A stretch of DNA of 64,000 bases from Alkalicoccus saliphilus (GCF_003044065.1 NZ_PZJJ01000005.1:117110-181109); one strand, 5' to 3'. Shown: positions 20,850 through 30,229, numbered from the stretch's first letter. Program-made: numbers and translations. Notes: generated by a model from the sequence alone, not told the origin.

Positions 20850-23615
20850 TTACCGGCTTACGTAATGGTGAACCACCGTTTCAGTACATTCCGGACAGAG
20901 GTCAGGGTGTTCAGGATCTTTTCCTAGTTCTGTGGAAACCATCCAGCACCGTTCACACGTTTCTCCTTCGGCCCGTTTAACTAAAATTGACATTTCATCG
21001 TAATCGGCAGCTTCACCAGGTTTATCCATTGTGCTGTATACTTCAACACCGGATGTAATAAACAGCTTAGTTAAATTATCGATAGAATCCAGCAGTTTCT
21101 TATCGTTTTCTTCTGCATACACTTCGACAGCTGCGTGCAGGTTTTTCTTAATGCCTTTTTCATTTCTTGCATCTTCCAGTGCTTTCATGACATCATCGCG
21201 CAGTACCATGAAACGATCCCAATCCGACACAATTTCTTCCGTGTTTTGGAACGATTTCACTTCCGGCATATCCGTAAGCTGAACAGCTGTCGCTTCTTTG
21301 TGTTCCAGATGTGCCCAAACTTCTTCCGCTGTGTGTGGAATAAGAGGGCTTAGAAGCTTTACAAGCGAAGTCAGCGCTTCATGCATCACTGTCTGTATTC
21401 CCCGACGCTCCGGATGATCAGAATGTTTAGTGTACAGCGTATCTTTTGCAATATCCATGAAAAAGGAACTCAGTTCAATTGTGCAGAAATTATGCACCTT
21501 GTTATACACGGCGGAAAACTGATATTCATCATAGGCGGACCGTACATCACGTACAAGATCATTTATTTTTACCATCATATATTTATTAAGACTGGAAAGT
21601 TCTTCATACGGTACTTTGTCGATGGCTGGGTTGAAATCGTTCAGATTCCCAAGCATAAAACGGAAAGTGTTGCGGATTTTCCGATACACTTCAGCTACCT
21701 GCTTTAATATATCATCCGATACCCTGACATCTGCCTGATAGTCTACAGAGGCAACCCAGAGACGCAGAATGTCTGCTCCAAGCTGCTTCATTACTTTGTT
21801 GGGAATAATGACGTTACCAAGGGACTTACTCATTTTTTTCCCTTTGCCATCAAGCGTGAACCCGTGACTGATAACGGATTTAAATGGCGCTTTACCAGTA
21901 ACAGCAACAGACGTTGATAATGAGGAGTTAAACCATCCACGATACTGATCTGATCCTTCAAGATACACATCCGCTGGACGCTGCAGATCTTCCCGTTCTT
22001 CAAGTACAGCCTGATGGGATGAACCGGAATCGAACCAGACGTCCATTATATCCGTTTCTTTCGTAAAAACACCATTCGGGCTGTGTTCAGACGAGAAATT
22101 TTCAGGCAGAAGATCCGCTGCTTCTTTTTCAAACCAAATATTGGATCCATGCTCGCGAAAAAGTTGTGAAACATGAGAGATCGTTTCATCTGTAATAATC
22201 GGTTCTCCGTTTTCCCCGTAGAAAATAGGAATAGGAACTCCCCAGGCACGCTGTCGGGATATGCACCAGTCACCCCGGTCACGAACCATATTGTACAGTC
22301 TCGTTTCCCCCCATTTCGGAAGCCATTCTACGCGTTCCACTTCGCGGAGTAAATTTTCACGAATGTTATCGATAGAAGCAAACCACTGGGAAGTTGCCCG
22401 GAAAATCACTGGTTTTTTAGTACGCCAGTCATGCGGATAGGAGTGGGTAAAGAAATCCAGTTTGAGCAAATGCCCTGCTTCCTCTAATTTTTCTGTGATT
22501 GGTTTATTGGCTGTGTCGTAAAAAAGTCCGTCGAACATTGGTGCTTCTTCTGTGAATACGCCTCTGTCATCAACCGGGCACAGCACATCCAGATTATACC
22601 GCTGTCCGACAATATAGTCATCTTCCCCGTGCCCCGGTGCTGTATGAACACATCCGGTACCAGCATCCAGAGTAACGTGATCTCCAAGAATGACGAGAGA
22701 TTCTCTATCGTATAAAGGGTGCTTCGTACGAATCCCTTCCAGCTGTTTCCCTGTATATTCTCCGGTGATTTCATAATTTTCCCATTCAAATTTTTCTGCA
22801 AGATCCTCAATTAAATCTTTAGCTGCCACATACTTCCCGTTTTTGGTCTCCACTACGGCGTAATCAAGATCCGGGTGCAGTGCAATCGCCAGGTTTGCCG
22901 GAATTGTCCACGGTGTAGTCGTCCATATGATGATCTTTTCATCTCCTAGAAGAATTCCTTTTCCTTCTGTTACGTCAAAAGTGACATAGATGGACGGAGA
23001 ACGCTTGTCATGATATTCAATCTCCGCTTCTGCTAAAGCAGATTCTGATGAAGGAGACCAGTAAACCGGTTTTTTTCCTTTGTAAATGTAGCCTTTTTTC
23101 GCCATTTCCCCGAAAACTTTTATTTGTTGAGCTTCATAATCATGAGTCAGCGTGACATAGGGATTTTCCCAGTCCCCTCTAACTCCGAGGCGCTTAAACT
23201 GTTCTCTTTGATTATCAATCTGCTCCAGTGCGTATTCTTCACACTTTTGACGGAATTCGGCGATACTCAGCTTTTTACGGTCGACTTTTCCTTTTTTAGT
23301 AAGTGCTGTTTCAATAGGAAGGCCGTGGGTATCCCAACCGGGGACGTAAGGAGCATGATAGCCGGTCATGGATTTTGACCGTACAATAAAGTCCTTTAAT
23401 ATTTTATTGAGAGCATGTCCCATATGAATGTCACCATTAGCATAGGGGGGGCCGTCATGAAGTATGAAGACCGGCCGTCCTTTTGTCCGCTCCTGTACTT
23501 TATTATATATTTCTTCTGCCTGCCAGTCCTGCTGCATCTCCGGCTCTCTGTTTGGCAGGTTGCCTCTCATAGGAAAATCTGTTTTAGGCATAAGTAGTGT
23601 TTCTTTATAGTTCAT
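20850..23615 (-). CDS. ileS: Isoleucyl-tRNA synthetase
   Basis: A 921-residue class I synthetase. The HIGH-type motif appears as [11 protein letters not shown] (near residue 57) and the KMSKS loop as [10 protein letters not shown] (near residue 595). The C-terminal zinc site has Cys pairs in CERCW and CPEC, placing it in the bacterial type with a C-terminal zinc finger. It charges tRNA-Ile. GGAGGG precedes the ATG at 23615. A T-box leader at 23767-24010 controls it in response to uncharged tRNA-Ile. Confidence 0.97.
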   Translation of the reverse strand: MNYKETLLMPKTDFPMRGNLPNREPEMQQDWQAEEIYNKVQERTKGRPVFILHDGPPYANGDIHMGHALNKILKDFIVRSKSMTGYHAPYVPGWDTHGLPIETALTKKGKVDRKKLSIAEFRQKCEEYALEQIDNQREQFKRLGVRGDWENPYVTLTHDYEAQQIKVFGEMAKKGYIYKGKKPVYWSPSSESALAEAEIEYHDKRSPSIYVTFDVTEGKGILLGDEKIIIWTTTPWTIPANLAIALHPDLDYAVVETKNGKYVAAKDLIEDLAEKFEWENYEITGEYTGKQLEGIRTKHPLYDRESLVILGDHVTLDAGTGCVHTAPGHGEDDYIVGQRYNLDVLCPVDDRGVFTEEAPMFDGLFYDTANKPITEKLEEAGHLLKLDFFTHSYPHDWRTKKPVIFRATSQWFASIDNIRENLLREVERVEWLPKWGETRLYNMVRDRGDWCISRQRAWGVPIPIFYGENGEPIITDETISHVSQLFREHGSNIWFEKEAADLLPENFSSEHSPNGVFTKETDIMDVWFDSGSSHQAVLEEREDLQRPADVYLEGSDQYRGWFNSSLSTSVAVTGKAPFKSVISHGFTLDGKGKKMSKSLGNVIIPNKVMKQLGADILRLWVASVDYQADVRVSDDILKQVAEVYRKIRNTFRFMLGNLNDFNPAIDKVPYEELSSLNKYMMVKINDLVRDVRSAYDEYQFSAVYNKVHNFCTIELSSFFMDIAKDTLYTKHSDHPERRGIQTVMHEALTSLVKLLSPLIPHTAEEVWAHLEHKEATAVQLTDMPEVKSFQNTEEIVSDWDRFMVLRDDVMKALEDARNEKGIKKNLHAAVEVYAEENDKKLLDSIDNLTKLFITSGVEVYSTMDKPGEAADYDEMSILVKRAEGETCERCWMVSTELGKDPEHPDLCPECTETVVHHYVSR

Positions 23616-23766
23616 ATTATGAACCCTCCTAAGTGTCTTGATAAAATAAATACTCTGTTTTTATCGGTTAATGTTACAAAAGAGCTTCTACGGTCTTCTC
23701 TCCCAAGAGTGTTATGGTTTCAGCACTGCATGTGAAAAAACAGTATTGAACGTCGATTGAGCTTAA

Positions 23767-24010
23767 ATAAAAAAACTTCCCGCCCTGAAAACAGGGACGA
23801 GAAGTAAAACCCGCGGTACCACCCAAAATAGCTGGAATCCAGCCTCTTTCGAATAATGTAACGGTTATTAACCGGCTCTGCCTAATTGGAAAGGTCCGTT
23901 CAGCAGGCAGCTCCAGGGAGATTTTCAGAACAGATATTCCACCGGGCTTCCACCACCCCCGGCTCGCTGAGGAAATAATTCTGTACATACTGACCCTATC
24001 GGCGCTTGAA
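23767..24010 (-). promoter_or_regulatory. T-box riboswitch leader of ileS
   Basis: On the minus strand the T-box core GGGTGGTACCGCGG (23810-23823) is followed by a terminator hairpin and T-run (23767-23805). Upstream is a Stem I region whose specifier loop contains GGAATATC; the ATC (23933-23935) is an isoleucine codon, in agreement with the downstream gene. Uncharged tRNA-Ile would stabilise the antiterminator and turn ileS on. Confidence 0.93.
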
Positions 24011-24020
24011 AATTAGTTTA

Positions 24021-24050
24021 AGTATAATCGAAGAAGAAAGTAAGCGTCAA
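24021..24050 (-). promoter_or_regulatory. ileS promoter
   Basis: TTGACG (24045-24050) and TATACT (24021-24026) on the minus strand with an 18-base spacer, placed just before the T-box. It begins 30 bases after the ylmH stop, leaving no room for divIVA, which occupies this place in B. subtilis. Confidence 0.7.
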
Positions 24051-24079
24051 GCTCTGCTTAAGCTGTTGACACAGAGAAA

Positions 24080-24859
24080 TTACCGCTTTCCATAAAAGCG
24101 AAGAACTATCCGGTATTTCCCTTTTTTTGTCTGCCCTTCGACTGAATGAAGCAGGCAGCGTCCCTTTCCACGCATAGAAAGCATGTCTCCACCCTCCACC
24201 TGGAACGAAGGATCATGAATAACTTTCCAATTCACTTTCGTTTTTTCCGACTGAATGAAAGGTTTTACTTTGGACCGCGATAAACGGAAGGCTTCCCCGA
24301 GGATGGTATCAAGTCTTAATGATGACACAGTTACAACATCTTCCACGTAGGGTTCCTTCGCACTTAAAAGTTCCTCCAGCCCGATAGGCCGGAGGGATAC
24401 TTTCGCTTTTCCTACACTCGTTACCTGCTGCTCAATATAAGAAGCTGTTTCCCGGGCAGCAGTTAATTGAATCTTTTCTCCTGAAAATATAATGTCTCCA
24501 AATTTCTCTCTTTTTAAGCCGAGCCCCATTAATGTGCCTAAAACCTGGGGATGATCAATTGTCACAAACTTGGCAGGGTATTCCAATTCATACGCCTGTA
24601 TTTCAAAATCATCAAGTTCCGGTACCATATAATCCGGATGCAGCAGTGCCCTTTTGCGCTCGGCTGTTTCCGAACCCCCGAAAAAAGCTGCTGTAACCTC
24701 TCCGGAAGTTCCTATTATGCTCGAGACGATATTCTGCTGACGGGGGTCGAGAAAATCTGATAACTTCGAGCGGTATTCATCCTGCACAACGTTTTTCCAA
24801 TCAAGAACCTGATCGATAAAAGAATGTTCTTCTCTGCGGAAATGTTCATAAATTGACAT
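24080..24859 (-). CDS. ylmH: YlmH/RqcP2-type S4-domain RNA-binding protein
   Basis: A 259-residue protein with a YlmH N-terminal domain and a C-terminal S4 domain (about residues 182-240, SLRLDTILGEAFRLSRSKVK). In B. subtilis, YlmH (RqcP2) binds stalled large ribosomal subunits and supports alanine tailing, and was earlier noted for division phenotypes. AGGCTGC lies before the ATG at 24859. It is the last gene of the ylmE-(sepF)-ylmG-ylmH unit; divIVA, its usual downstream partner, is absent. Confidence 0.88.
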   Translation of the reverse strand: MSIYEHFRREEHSFIDQVLDWKNVVQDEYRSKLSDFLDPRQQNIVSSIIGTSGEVTAAFFGGSETAERKRALLHPDYMVPELDDFEIQAYELEYPAKFVTIDHPQVLGTLMGLGLKREKFGDIIFSGEKIQLTAARETASYIEQQVTSVGKAKVSLRPIGLEELLSAKEPYVEDVVTVSSLRLDTILGEAFRLSRSKVKPFIQSEKTKVNWKVIHDPSFQVEGGDMLSMRGKGRCLLHSVEGQTKKGKYRIVLRFYGKR

Positions 24860-24873
24860 CTGCAGCCTCCCGT

Positions 24874-25137
24874 TTACATAAATAGAGAGAACAGATAGCG
24901 TACGCCATCCATTGCAAACCGAAGTGCAATTAATGCAACGATTGGAGAAATATCAATCATACCAATCGGCGGTATAATCTGTCTGAAAGGAGCAAAAAAA
25001 GGTTCCACCAGCTTGCCTATCGTCTGACCAAACTGTGACTCTCTTGCATTCGGAACCCAGGACATAAAAATATAAATAATACAAATAAACCAGTATATCT
25101 GCATGAGCTGGACGATAATATTCGCTATGCTTGCCAT
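24874..25137 (-). CDS. ylmG: YggT family membrane protein (YlmG)
   Basis: An 87-residue protein with two membrane segments (about residues 5-26 and 63-85) separated by the conserved loop containing FFAPFRQIIPPIG. This is the YggT/YlmG signature, a family often found beside sepF and implicated in envelope organisation. CAGGTGAAG precedes the ATG. The gene survives intact although sepF directly upstream has decayed. Confidence 0.9.
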   Translation of the reverse strand: MASIANIIVQLMQIYWFICIIYIFMSWVPNARESQFGQTIGKLVEPFFAPFRQIIPPIGMIDISPIVALIALRFAMDGVRYLFSLFM

Positions 25138-25194
25138 GTAACTTCACCTGCCTGCTATTTTTTCAACACCTGAAAACGGTATTTGAAAAGATTT

Positions 25195-25420
25195 TATTTG
25201 TGATTGGGAACTTGTTTGACCACCTTCAATATTTCAGTGAAAAAACTTCTAAGATGATTGTATTTCCTTAGTACAGCGTAAACTTTTCCGCTTAAAATGT
25301 CTATAATACGCTTCTCTCTTTAGTAACAATCCAATCCGAAAACTTTTGAATCCTGGAAGCCTGATACGATCATTAAATGTCTTCATCGAAAAGAAAATCT
25401 TGTGGACTTCCCGGACGTAG
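25195..25420 (-). pseudogene. sepF: Decayed remnant of sepF (division protein)
   Basis: The 327-base gap between ylmE and ylmG, exactly where sepF stands in B. subtilis, has no intact frame but encodes on the minus strand EKRIIDILSGKVYAV (25272-25316). SepF proteins carry the near-identical core KRIVDFLSGTVYAI. Just upstream, a second frame gives SYQASRIQKFSDW (25331-25369), weakly resembling the preceding SepF segment, and a VTKE-like stretch lies between in a shifted frame. Stop codons and frameshifts interrupt all three frames, and the downstream IQ-IG-NIFLCTPDNVDV core is unrecognisable. SepF normally binds the FtsZ tail and tethers FtsZ to the membrane in partial redundancy with FtsA. 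The identity of the motif is clear to me; the exact boundaries are not. Confidence 0.75.
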
Positions 25421-25464
25421 GAGATTTCAGCTGAATACTTATCTACTGATAAAATTATCTTAAC

Positions 25465-26142
25465 TTATTCTCCTACCAGAATAGAACCTATACGTATATA
25501 AGTAGCTCCTTCTTCTACTGCTACTTCGAAATCGTTGGACATCCCCATGGAAAGTTCTGTGCAGGGTGCGTAAGGCAGCTTTTTGTCTTTCACCTTATCT
25601 CTGAGTTCTCTAAGATGCTTAAAATAGTGTCTTACTTCTTCTGGATTTTCTGCATAAGGCGCCATCGTCATGAGCCCGATAATTTCTACAGCCGGGTATT
25701 TCTCCATAGAAAGTACAAAATCCATTACTTCGTCCGGTTTTATTCCGGATTTACTTTCTTCACCGCTCACATTCACCTGCACGAAACATTTCATTTTCTG
25801 ACCTTCCGAAGCTCTTTTATTGATTTCTTTAGCCAGTGAAGTACGGTCTAACGAATGAACATAACTGTAGGCGTGAATCATTTCTTTTACCTTCCGGGAT
25901 TGAAGGCTGCCTATGAAATGCCATTCCGCTCCGGAACCGATAGCTTCATATTTTTCCATGGCACCTTCGAGACGATTTTCGCCTAAATGACCGATACCCG
26001 CTTGTACTGCCTCTTTCGCCCGTTCAATAGAAACATATTTTGTTACTGCAACAATATGTACATCGTCAGCACTGCGGCCGGTTCGTTCACACGCCTTCCC
26101 GATACGGGATTCAAGTTTCTGTAAATTATCCTTTACACTCAT
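25465..26142 (-). CDS. ylmE: YggS/YlmE family PLP-binding protein
   Basis: A 225-residue alanine-racemase-fold protein. The PLP lysine lies in VHIVAVTKYV (near residue 35), followed by GENRLEGAMEKYEAI, HFIGSLQSRK, and the late LSMGMSNDFEVAVEEGAT phosphate-binding segment, all typical of the PLP homeostasis protein family. It maintains vitamin B6 and amino acid balance rather than acting as a racemase. AAGGAG precedes the ATG at 26142; the frame extends to 26256 without a usable site. In B. subtilis spoIIGA, sigE, sigG and ylmC-D lie between ftsZ and this gene; here only about 250 bases separate them. Confidence 0.9.
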   Translation of the reverse strand: MSVKDNLQKLESRIGKACERTGRSADDVHIVAVTKYVSIERAKEAVQAGIGHLGENRLEGAMEKYEAIGSGAEWHFIGSLQSRKVKEMIHAYSYVHSLDRTSLAKEINKRASEGQKMKCFVQVNVSGEESKSGIKPDEVMDFVLSMEKYPAVEIIGLMTMAPYAENPEEVRHYFKHLRELRDKVKDKKLPYAPCTELSMGMSNDFEVAVEEGATYIRIGSILVGE

Positions 26143-26351
26143 ATAGTCACTCCTTTTAAAACGAGCCCCACTTTTAAATATATCATAAAGAAAATTTCTG
26201 GACAGTTCAATATTAACTGCTTTTGACTGAACAGAGGTCCAGTGCTTTTTATCCAATAGAGGCCTATAAGTGTCACCTTACTTTTAACCCTCATGCTACA
26301 ATCAATTTCTATCATCACCCTATGTTCAATACACTTATATAGAGTTTTTCT

Positions 26352-26388
26352 TTTCAAAAGAAACAAGCTGTCCGTTCCCGGACAGCTT
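26352..26388 (-). terminator. Terminator after ftsZ
   Basis: AAGCTGTCCG (26365-26374) pairs perfectly with CGGACAGCTT (26379-26388) with a 4-base loop and a T-rich run on the minus strand. It closes the ftsA-ftsZ unit. Confidence 0.88.
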
Positions 26389-26395
26389 GGCTTTA

Positions 26396-27535
26396 TTATC
26401 GTCTGCGTCTGTTGCGCAGAAACGCCGGAATATCAAGCGCGTCATCGTCCTGCTGAGGTTCAGGCTCAGGAGAAGAGTGCTCCTGCTGAGGTTCAGGCTT
26501 TGAATAGCTTTCTTTGCGCGGTGCAGCCTGCGTTTGAGGCTTGCTCTGGCGCTGGGGTTTCGCAGCCGCCTGCTGTTGAAGACGTTCTTCAAATCCTGTA
26601 GCGATAACAGTAACTACGATTTCGTCTTCAAGATTTTCATTAATTACAGAACCAAAAATCATGTTTACTTCCTGATCGGAAGCAGAGGATACGATTTCTG
26701 CTGCTTCATGAACTTCAAATAAGCTGAGGTTTGATCCGCCGGTAATATTCATGAGTACACCCTGGGCTCCATCGACACTTGTTTCAAGGAGTGGAGAGGA
26801 AATAGCTTTCTTAGCTGCATCCGCGGCACGGTTTTCTCCTGTCGCTACACCAATGCCCATAAGCGCTGAGCCCTGCTCACTCATAATAGTTTTCACGTCG
26901 GCGAAGTCGAGGTTGATAAGACCCGGTACTGCAATCAGGTCAGAAATACCCTGCACACCTTGACGCAAAACATTATCCGCTTCACGGAATGCCTCAAGCA
27001 TAGGAGTATTTTTATCTACGATTTCAAGAAGACGATCGTTAGGAATAACGATAAGCGTGTCGACTGCATCTTTCAGAGCTTCGATACCGGAAGCTGCATG
27101 CGTAGTACGGCGACGTCCTTCAAAAGTGAAAGGTCTTGTAACAACACCTACTGTCAACGCACCGCATTCTTTGGCAATTTCTGCAATGACTGGAGCTGCA
27201 CCTGTTCCGGTACCTCCACCCATACCAGCTGTAATAAATACCATGTCTGCTCCCTGAAGCAGCTCCTGAAGCTGTTCCCGGCTTTCTTCAGCGGCTTTTT
27301 TACCAATGTCAGGATTTGCACCGGCTCCAAGTCCGCGTGTCAGCTTTCCACCCAGCTGCAGGCGTTCGTTTGCCTGGGACATTTTCAGTGCCTGGGCATC
27401 CGTATTAACTGCGATAAATTCTACGCCTTGAAGCCCGTTTTCGATCATTCGGTTAACGGCGTTGCTTCCGCCTCCACCGACACCAATTACTTTAATTTTT
27501 GCCATCTGCTCAGATTCCATTTCAAACTCTAGCAT
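26396..27535 (-). CDS. ftsZ: Cell division protein FtsZ
   Basis: A 379-residue tubulin-like GTPase. It has the N-terminal [15 protein letters not shown], the tubulin signature [10 protein letters not shown] (near residue 105), and the T7 loop [12 protein letters not shown] variable Gln/Pro/Glu-rich linker (about 315-365) leads to the conserved tail [12 protein letters not shown], which binds FtsA, SepF and EzrA. GGAGG precedes the ATG at 27535. It forms the Z-ring and lies downstream of ftsA in the same unit. The tail is intact, so anchoring by FtsA should be unaffected by the loss of sepF. Confidence 0.97.
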   Translation of the reverse strand: MLEFEMESEQMAKIKVIGVGGGGSNAVNRMIENGLQGVEFIAVNTDAQALKMSQANERLQLGGKLTRGLGAGANPDIGKKAAEESREQLQELLQGADMVFITAGMGGGTGTGAAPVIAEIAKECGALTVGVVTRPFTFEGRRRTTHAASGIEALKDAVDTLIVIPNDRLLEIVDKNTPMLEAFREADNVLRQGVQGISDLIAVPGLINLDFADVKTIMSEQGSALMGIGVATGENRAADAAKKAISSPLLETSVDGAQGVLMNITGGSNLSLFEVHEAAEIVSSASDQEVNMIFGSVINENLEDEIVVTVIATGFEERLQQQAAAKPQRQSKPQTQAAPRKESYSKPEPQQEHSSPEPEPQQDDDALDIPAFLRNRRRR

Positions 27536-27586
27536 AATTGCGATCCTCCATTTCAAATCGTTCGTTTAAATATAACCGGAATTCAC

Positions 27587-28873
27587 CTATTCAAGAAAGG
27601 ACTTAAACATTTTTGAAACTTTTTCCTTTAAGCCCGGTCCTTCTTTTGCCGACTGCTGATGAGGCCTTTCACGCTTTGTTTCCTGACGGTGAAGAGGGGC
27701 AGTCACTTTTTCTTCCAACCCAGAATCCAGCTGTTTTCCCTGAATACGTGCATTCTTGTTGGCAAAGGTAATCAGGCCGACCCCATTTGTATATTGAGGT
27801 TCCCGGACACCAATATAGTCCGGAACGGATACGCGTACATTCTGCTGAAAAACTTCTTTTGACAGCTCAAGCATACCCGGTATTTTGGCATTTCCACCGG
27901 TAAGCACAAATCCACCCGGCAGTTTATCGTAACCAAGTTTTTTAAGTTCCTGTGTTACGAGCATCAGAATTTCTTCAGAACGCGGCTCAATAATATTGGC
28001 CAGCTGCCACTGGGAAAATTCCTGCAGCTGATCACTGCCTATCTCCGAAACTTCAAAAGTCTCATCATCGGAGGCGTCGTTAATCAGCGCATGGCCATAA
28101 ATATGCTTTATAGATTCCGCTTCTTCGGAAGAAGTACGAAGACCCACTGCAATATCGTTGATAATATGCTCTCCGCCAATAGGGATCATACGGACGGCCT
28201 GAAGCGCTCCATCCTGAAAAACAGAAACAGTAGTGGAACCCCCTCCGAGATCCAGAAGGGCTACTCCCAGGCTTCTTTCGTCTCTGGAGAGTGCAATAGA
28301 ACCGGCCGCAAGCGGAGATAGTACTATATCCGCGGTTTCAAGACCCGCCTTTTCAACACATCGGAGAAGATTGTGAAGAATAGTTTTTGAACCGGTAATA
28401 ATTGTTCCTTCCATTTCGAGACGGACACCCATCATGCCGCGGGGGTCGTTGATTTCATCCAGCCCGTCGACGATAAACTGTTTAGGAATAACATCGATGA
28501 CTTCACGATCCGGTGGTATTGACATTACCTGGGCTGCATCAATCACCCGCTTAACATCTTCATCACTGATTTCACGGTCATCGCTCGACACTGCTACCAC
28601 ACCATGACAGGACTGCAGTTGAATCTGATTACCTGATACTCCTACTATAACTTTGGAGATCGACATATCGATCATGCGCTCCGCTTTTTCCACCGCCTGG
28701 CGGATGGAATTCACCGTGTCGTCAATATCAACAATTGCTCCTCTGCGGAGTCCTGCTGATTTAACCTCTCCCACACCAATTATATTTAATGCTCCATTTG
28801 ATACTTCACCAATTACGATACGGACGTTGGACGTCCCAATATCTAGTGTTACATATGTATGATCATAATTCAC
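27587..28873 (-). CDS. ftsA: Cell division protein FtsA
   Basis: A 428-residue actin-like ATPase. The phosphate-1 motif is TLDIGTSNVRIV (residues 9-20), the phosphate-2 region is VALLDLGGGSTTVSVF (near residue 205), and the adenosine motif is FVLTGGNAKIPG. The C-terminus (about residues 410-428, GLKEKVSKMFKSFL) is an amphipathic membrane-targeting helix. It tethers FtsZ to the membrane and recruits later division proteins. GTG start with AAGGAGG upstream. With sepF decayed it is probably the principal Z-ring anchor. Confidence 0.96.
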   Translation of the reverse strand: MNYDHTYVTLDIGTSNVRIVIGEVSNGALNIIGVGEVKSAGLRRGAIVDIDDTVNSIRQAVEKAERMIDMSISKVIVGVSGNQIQLQSCHGVVAVSSDDREISDEDVKRVIDAAQVMSIPPDREVIDVIPKQFIVDGLDEINDPRGMMGVRLEMEGTIITGSKTILHNLLRCVEKAGLETADIVLSPLAAGSIALSRDERSLGVALLDLGGGSTTVSVFQDGALQAVRMIPIGGEHIINDIAVGLRTSSEEAESIKHIYGHALINDASDDETFEVSEIGSDQLQEFSQWQLANIIEPRSEEILMLVTQELKKLGYDKLPGGFVLTGGNAKIPGMLELSKEVFQQNVRVSVPDYIGVREPQYTNGVGLITFANKNARIQGKQLDSGLEEKVTAPLHRQETKRERPHQQSAKEGPGLKEKVSKMFKSFLE

Positions 28874-28936
28874 CGGGTGGCACCTCCTTCAGCTGACATG
28901 TGGCAGCTCTCTCTTTATTAACTTTATCCTATACTA

Positions 28937-28964
28937 ATTATAATAGTAGTTTTTACTATTACAA
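28937..28964 (-). promoter_or_regulatory. ftsA promoter, proximal, with palindromic spacer
   Basis: TTGTAA (28959-28964) and TATAAT (28937-28942) on the minus strand, 16-base spacer. The spacer is filled by a perfect palindrome, TAATAGTA and TACTATTA (28941-28961, 5-base centre), which could be an operator. Confidence 0.6.
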
Positions 28965-29089
28965 TGGTAATTCCTTATTTATCATTTCAAATTTTTAAAT
29001 TGCCTGCTGTGAAATTATCTTTTTAGTTTCCAGCTGCCTTTCCAGCCACTATGTACAAGTCTACACTAAGTTGAAGGACTAGAAAAGCG

Positions 29090-29118
29090 ATTATAGGCTC
29101 AGATAAAAGATTTGTCGA
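29090..29118 (-). promoter_or_regulatory. ftsA promoter, distal
   Basis: TCGACA (29113-29118) and TATAAT (29090-29095) on the minus strand with 17 bases between, a strong sigma-A match. It lies just beyond the divIB stop. B. subtilis ftsAZ likewise has several promoters, and ylxW, ylxX and sbp, which normally occupy this gap, are absent. Confidence 0.65.
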
Positions 29119-29150
29119 AAAACTTTTTATAGTGCTTTTTTTATGACTTT

Positions 29151-29921
29151 CTAAAGAGTGTCATCTTCTGAGCCATTATCATTAAATGATTCAAAGTACG
29201 GGTTGATTCTCATATGGAGAATCCCTTCCTGATCAGGGTCTAATTCCTGAACGACAGCGGGATATGGTTCCATTCTTTCTGCAAAATTAGTTATAGTTGA
29301 GCTTACGGTCCAACCATCGTTCATTAATACAATCAGCTGATCTTCTCTTTCTTCCACCGGACTGTAAATAATATCAGAAATTCGTTCTTTAACAGATGGA
29401 TTCATTTTTTCAAGTTCTTCAGCTACAGACGCCGCGTGGGACTGCTGCTCAAAATCACGAAGAAGCGGTGCCCCGCCGGGTGTGTAGGAGGCTGATTCAT
29501 GAAGAACTCCATTTTCCAGAAGTGGAACAGGACTATTATCATCATTAATAATATAGGCAGCTGTTTCATATTCCTCTACCTGGATATAAACAGTATTAAA
29601 CCACCTTCTGTTCATATCGGCTCTTGAAATAACGTCATGGCTTTCTATGCCAGCTATCCTTTCTTCTTTATTTAAATTCCAAATATTCACTTCTTCACTC
29701 AAGTCAGAAAGTTGTATTATTTCCTCTACTTCTATAGATTCATTTCCTGAAACTTCTACGTTTTTAACATTACTGAGTCCGCTCTGCATATACAGCATCC
29801 CAACTATGGCAAGCAGGAAAACAGAAATGTATATAATCAGCCTTTTACGGGCCCTTTTTTTACGCTGCTCTTTCAGCTGGGGCAGTTTATCCTCCATATC
29901 GATTACTGTTTTATTCACCAA
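29151..29921 (-). CDS. divIB: Cell division protein DivIB/FtsQ
   Basis: About 256 residues: a basic cytoplasmic N-terminus (KLPQLKEQRKKRARKR), one membrane helix (about residues 28-48), a POTRA domain starting at VKNVEVSGNESIEVEEIIQLSDL, a beta domain, and an acidic tail (NDNGSEDDTL). It joins FtsL and DivIC at the septum. The start is judged to be a TTG at 29921 with GGGGAG upstream, which matches the B. subtilis protein length; an ATG at 29978 has no ribosome binding site. In B. subtilis murB separates murG and divIB; here there is only a repeat-bearing gap. Confidence 0.85.
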   Translation of the reverse strand: MVNKTVIDMEDKLPQLKEQRKKRARKRLIIYISVFLLAIVGMLYMQSGLSNVKNVEVSGNESIEVEEIIQLSDLSEEVNIWNLNKEERIAGIESHDVISRADMNRRWFNTVYIQVEEYETAAYIINDDNSPVPLLENGVLHESASYTPGGAPLLRDFEQQSHAASVAEELEKMNPSVKERISDIIYSPVEEREDQLIVLMNDGWTVSSTITNFAERMEPYPAVVQELDPDQEGILHMRINPYFESFNDNGSEDDTL

Positions 29922-29989
29922 TTCCGTTTTCTCCCCTGTCTTTCTTTTAAACTGTATTTCTTTACCTGCCAAAACCATATGGAATATAA

Positions 29990-30018
29990 CTATTAATTTA
30001 CTTGCAAGCGGGTGTCAA
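29990..30018 (-). promoter_or_regulatory. Weak promoter candidate for divIB
   Basis: A perfect TTGACA (30013-30018, minus strand) with TAATAG 17 bases downstream (29990-29995). The -10 box is poor, so this is only a candidate. Confidence 0.35.
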
Positions 30019-30136
30019 TGTATTTTCAGTTACCCTTTTCGAATTTCGGAAATGAACCGACTCATTTATTGCGCCCCGGGTGCGCAGATTGAGCGACATG
30101 AAGCATTTTATTTTAAACCCCGTTCCCGGAGGACAC

Positions 30137-30194
30137 AGCCTGCACGAAAATCTCCTCCACGGCAGGCCGGTTGAAAGTGAAGGTTTTTCTCCAG
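30137..30194 (+). repeat. Dispersed intergenic repeat, copy A (murG-divIB gap)
   Basis: A 58-base segment beginning AGCCTGCACGAAAATC that aligns with the minus strand of 59649-59705 at about 49 of 58 positions (hand count), with one gap. Both copies lie in intergenic DNA where B. subtilis has genes that are missing here. It also contains GC-rich half-palindromes. Confidence 0.6.
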
Positions 30195-30200
30195 GCCCCA

Positions 30201-30217
30201 AAGCGCACCCTGCGCTT
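30201..30217 (-). terminator. Short hairpin after murG
   Basis: AAGCGC (30201-30206) pairs with GCGCTT (30212-30217). The stem is strong but no clear T-run follows on the minus strand, so termination is doubtful. Confidence 0.35.
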
Positions 30218-30229
30218 ATTTAAAGTCAT

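Noticed and set aside
23674..23988. 104-codon minus-strand frame upstream of ileS
   Set aside because: It lies across the ileS T-box and its terminator; the conserved RNA explains the sequence.
26139..26366. 75-codon minus-strand frame between ftsZ and ylmE
   Set aside because: No ribosome binding site, overlaps the ylmE start, and no resemblance to sigma factors or other proteins expected here.
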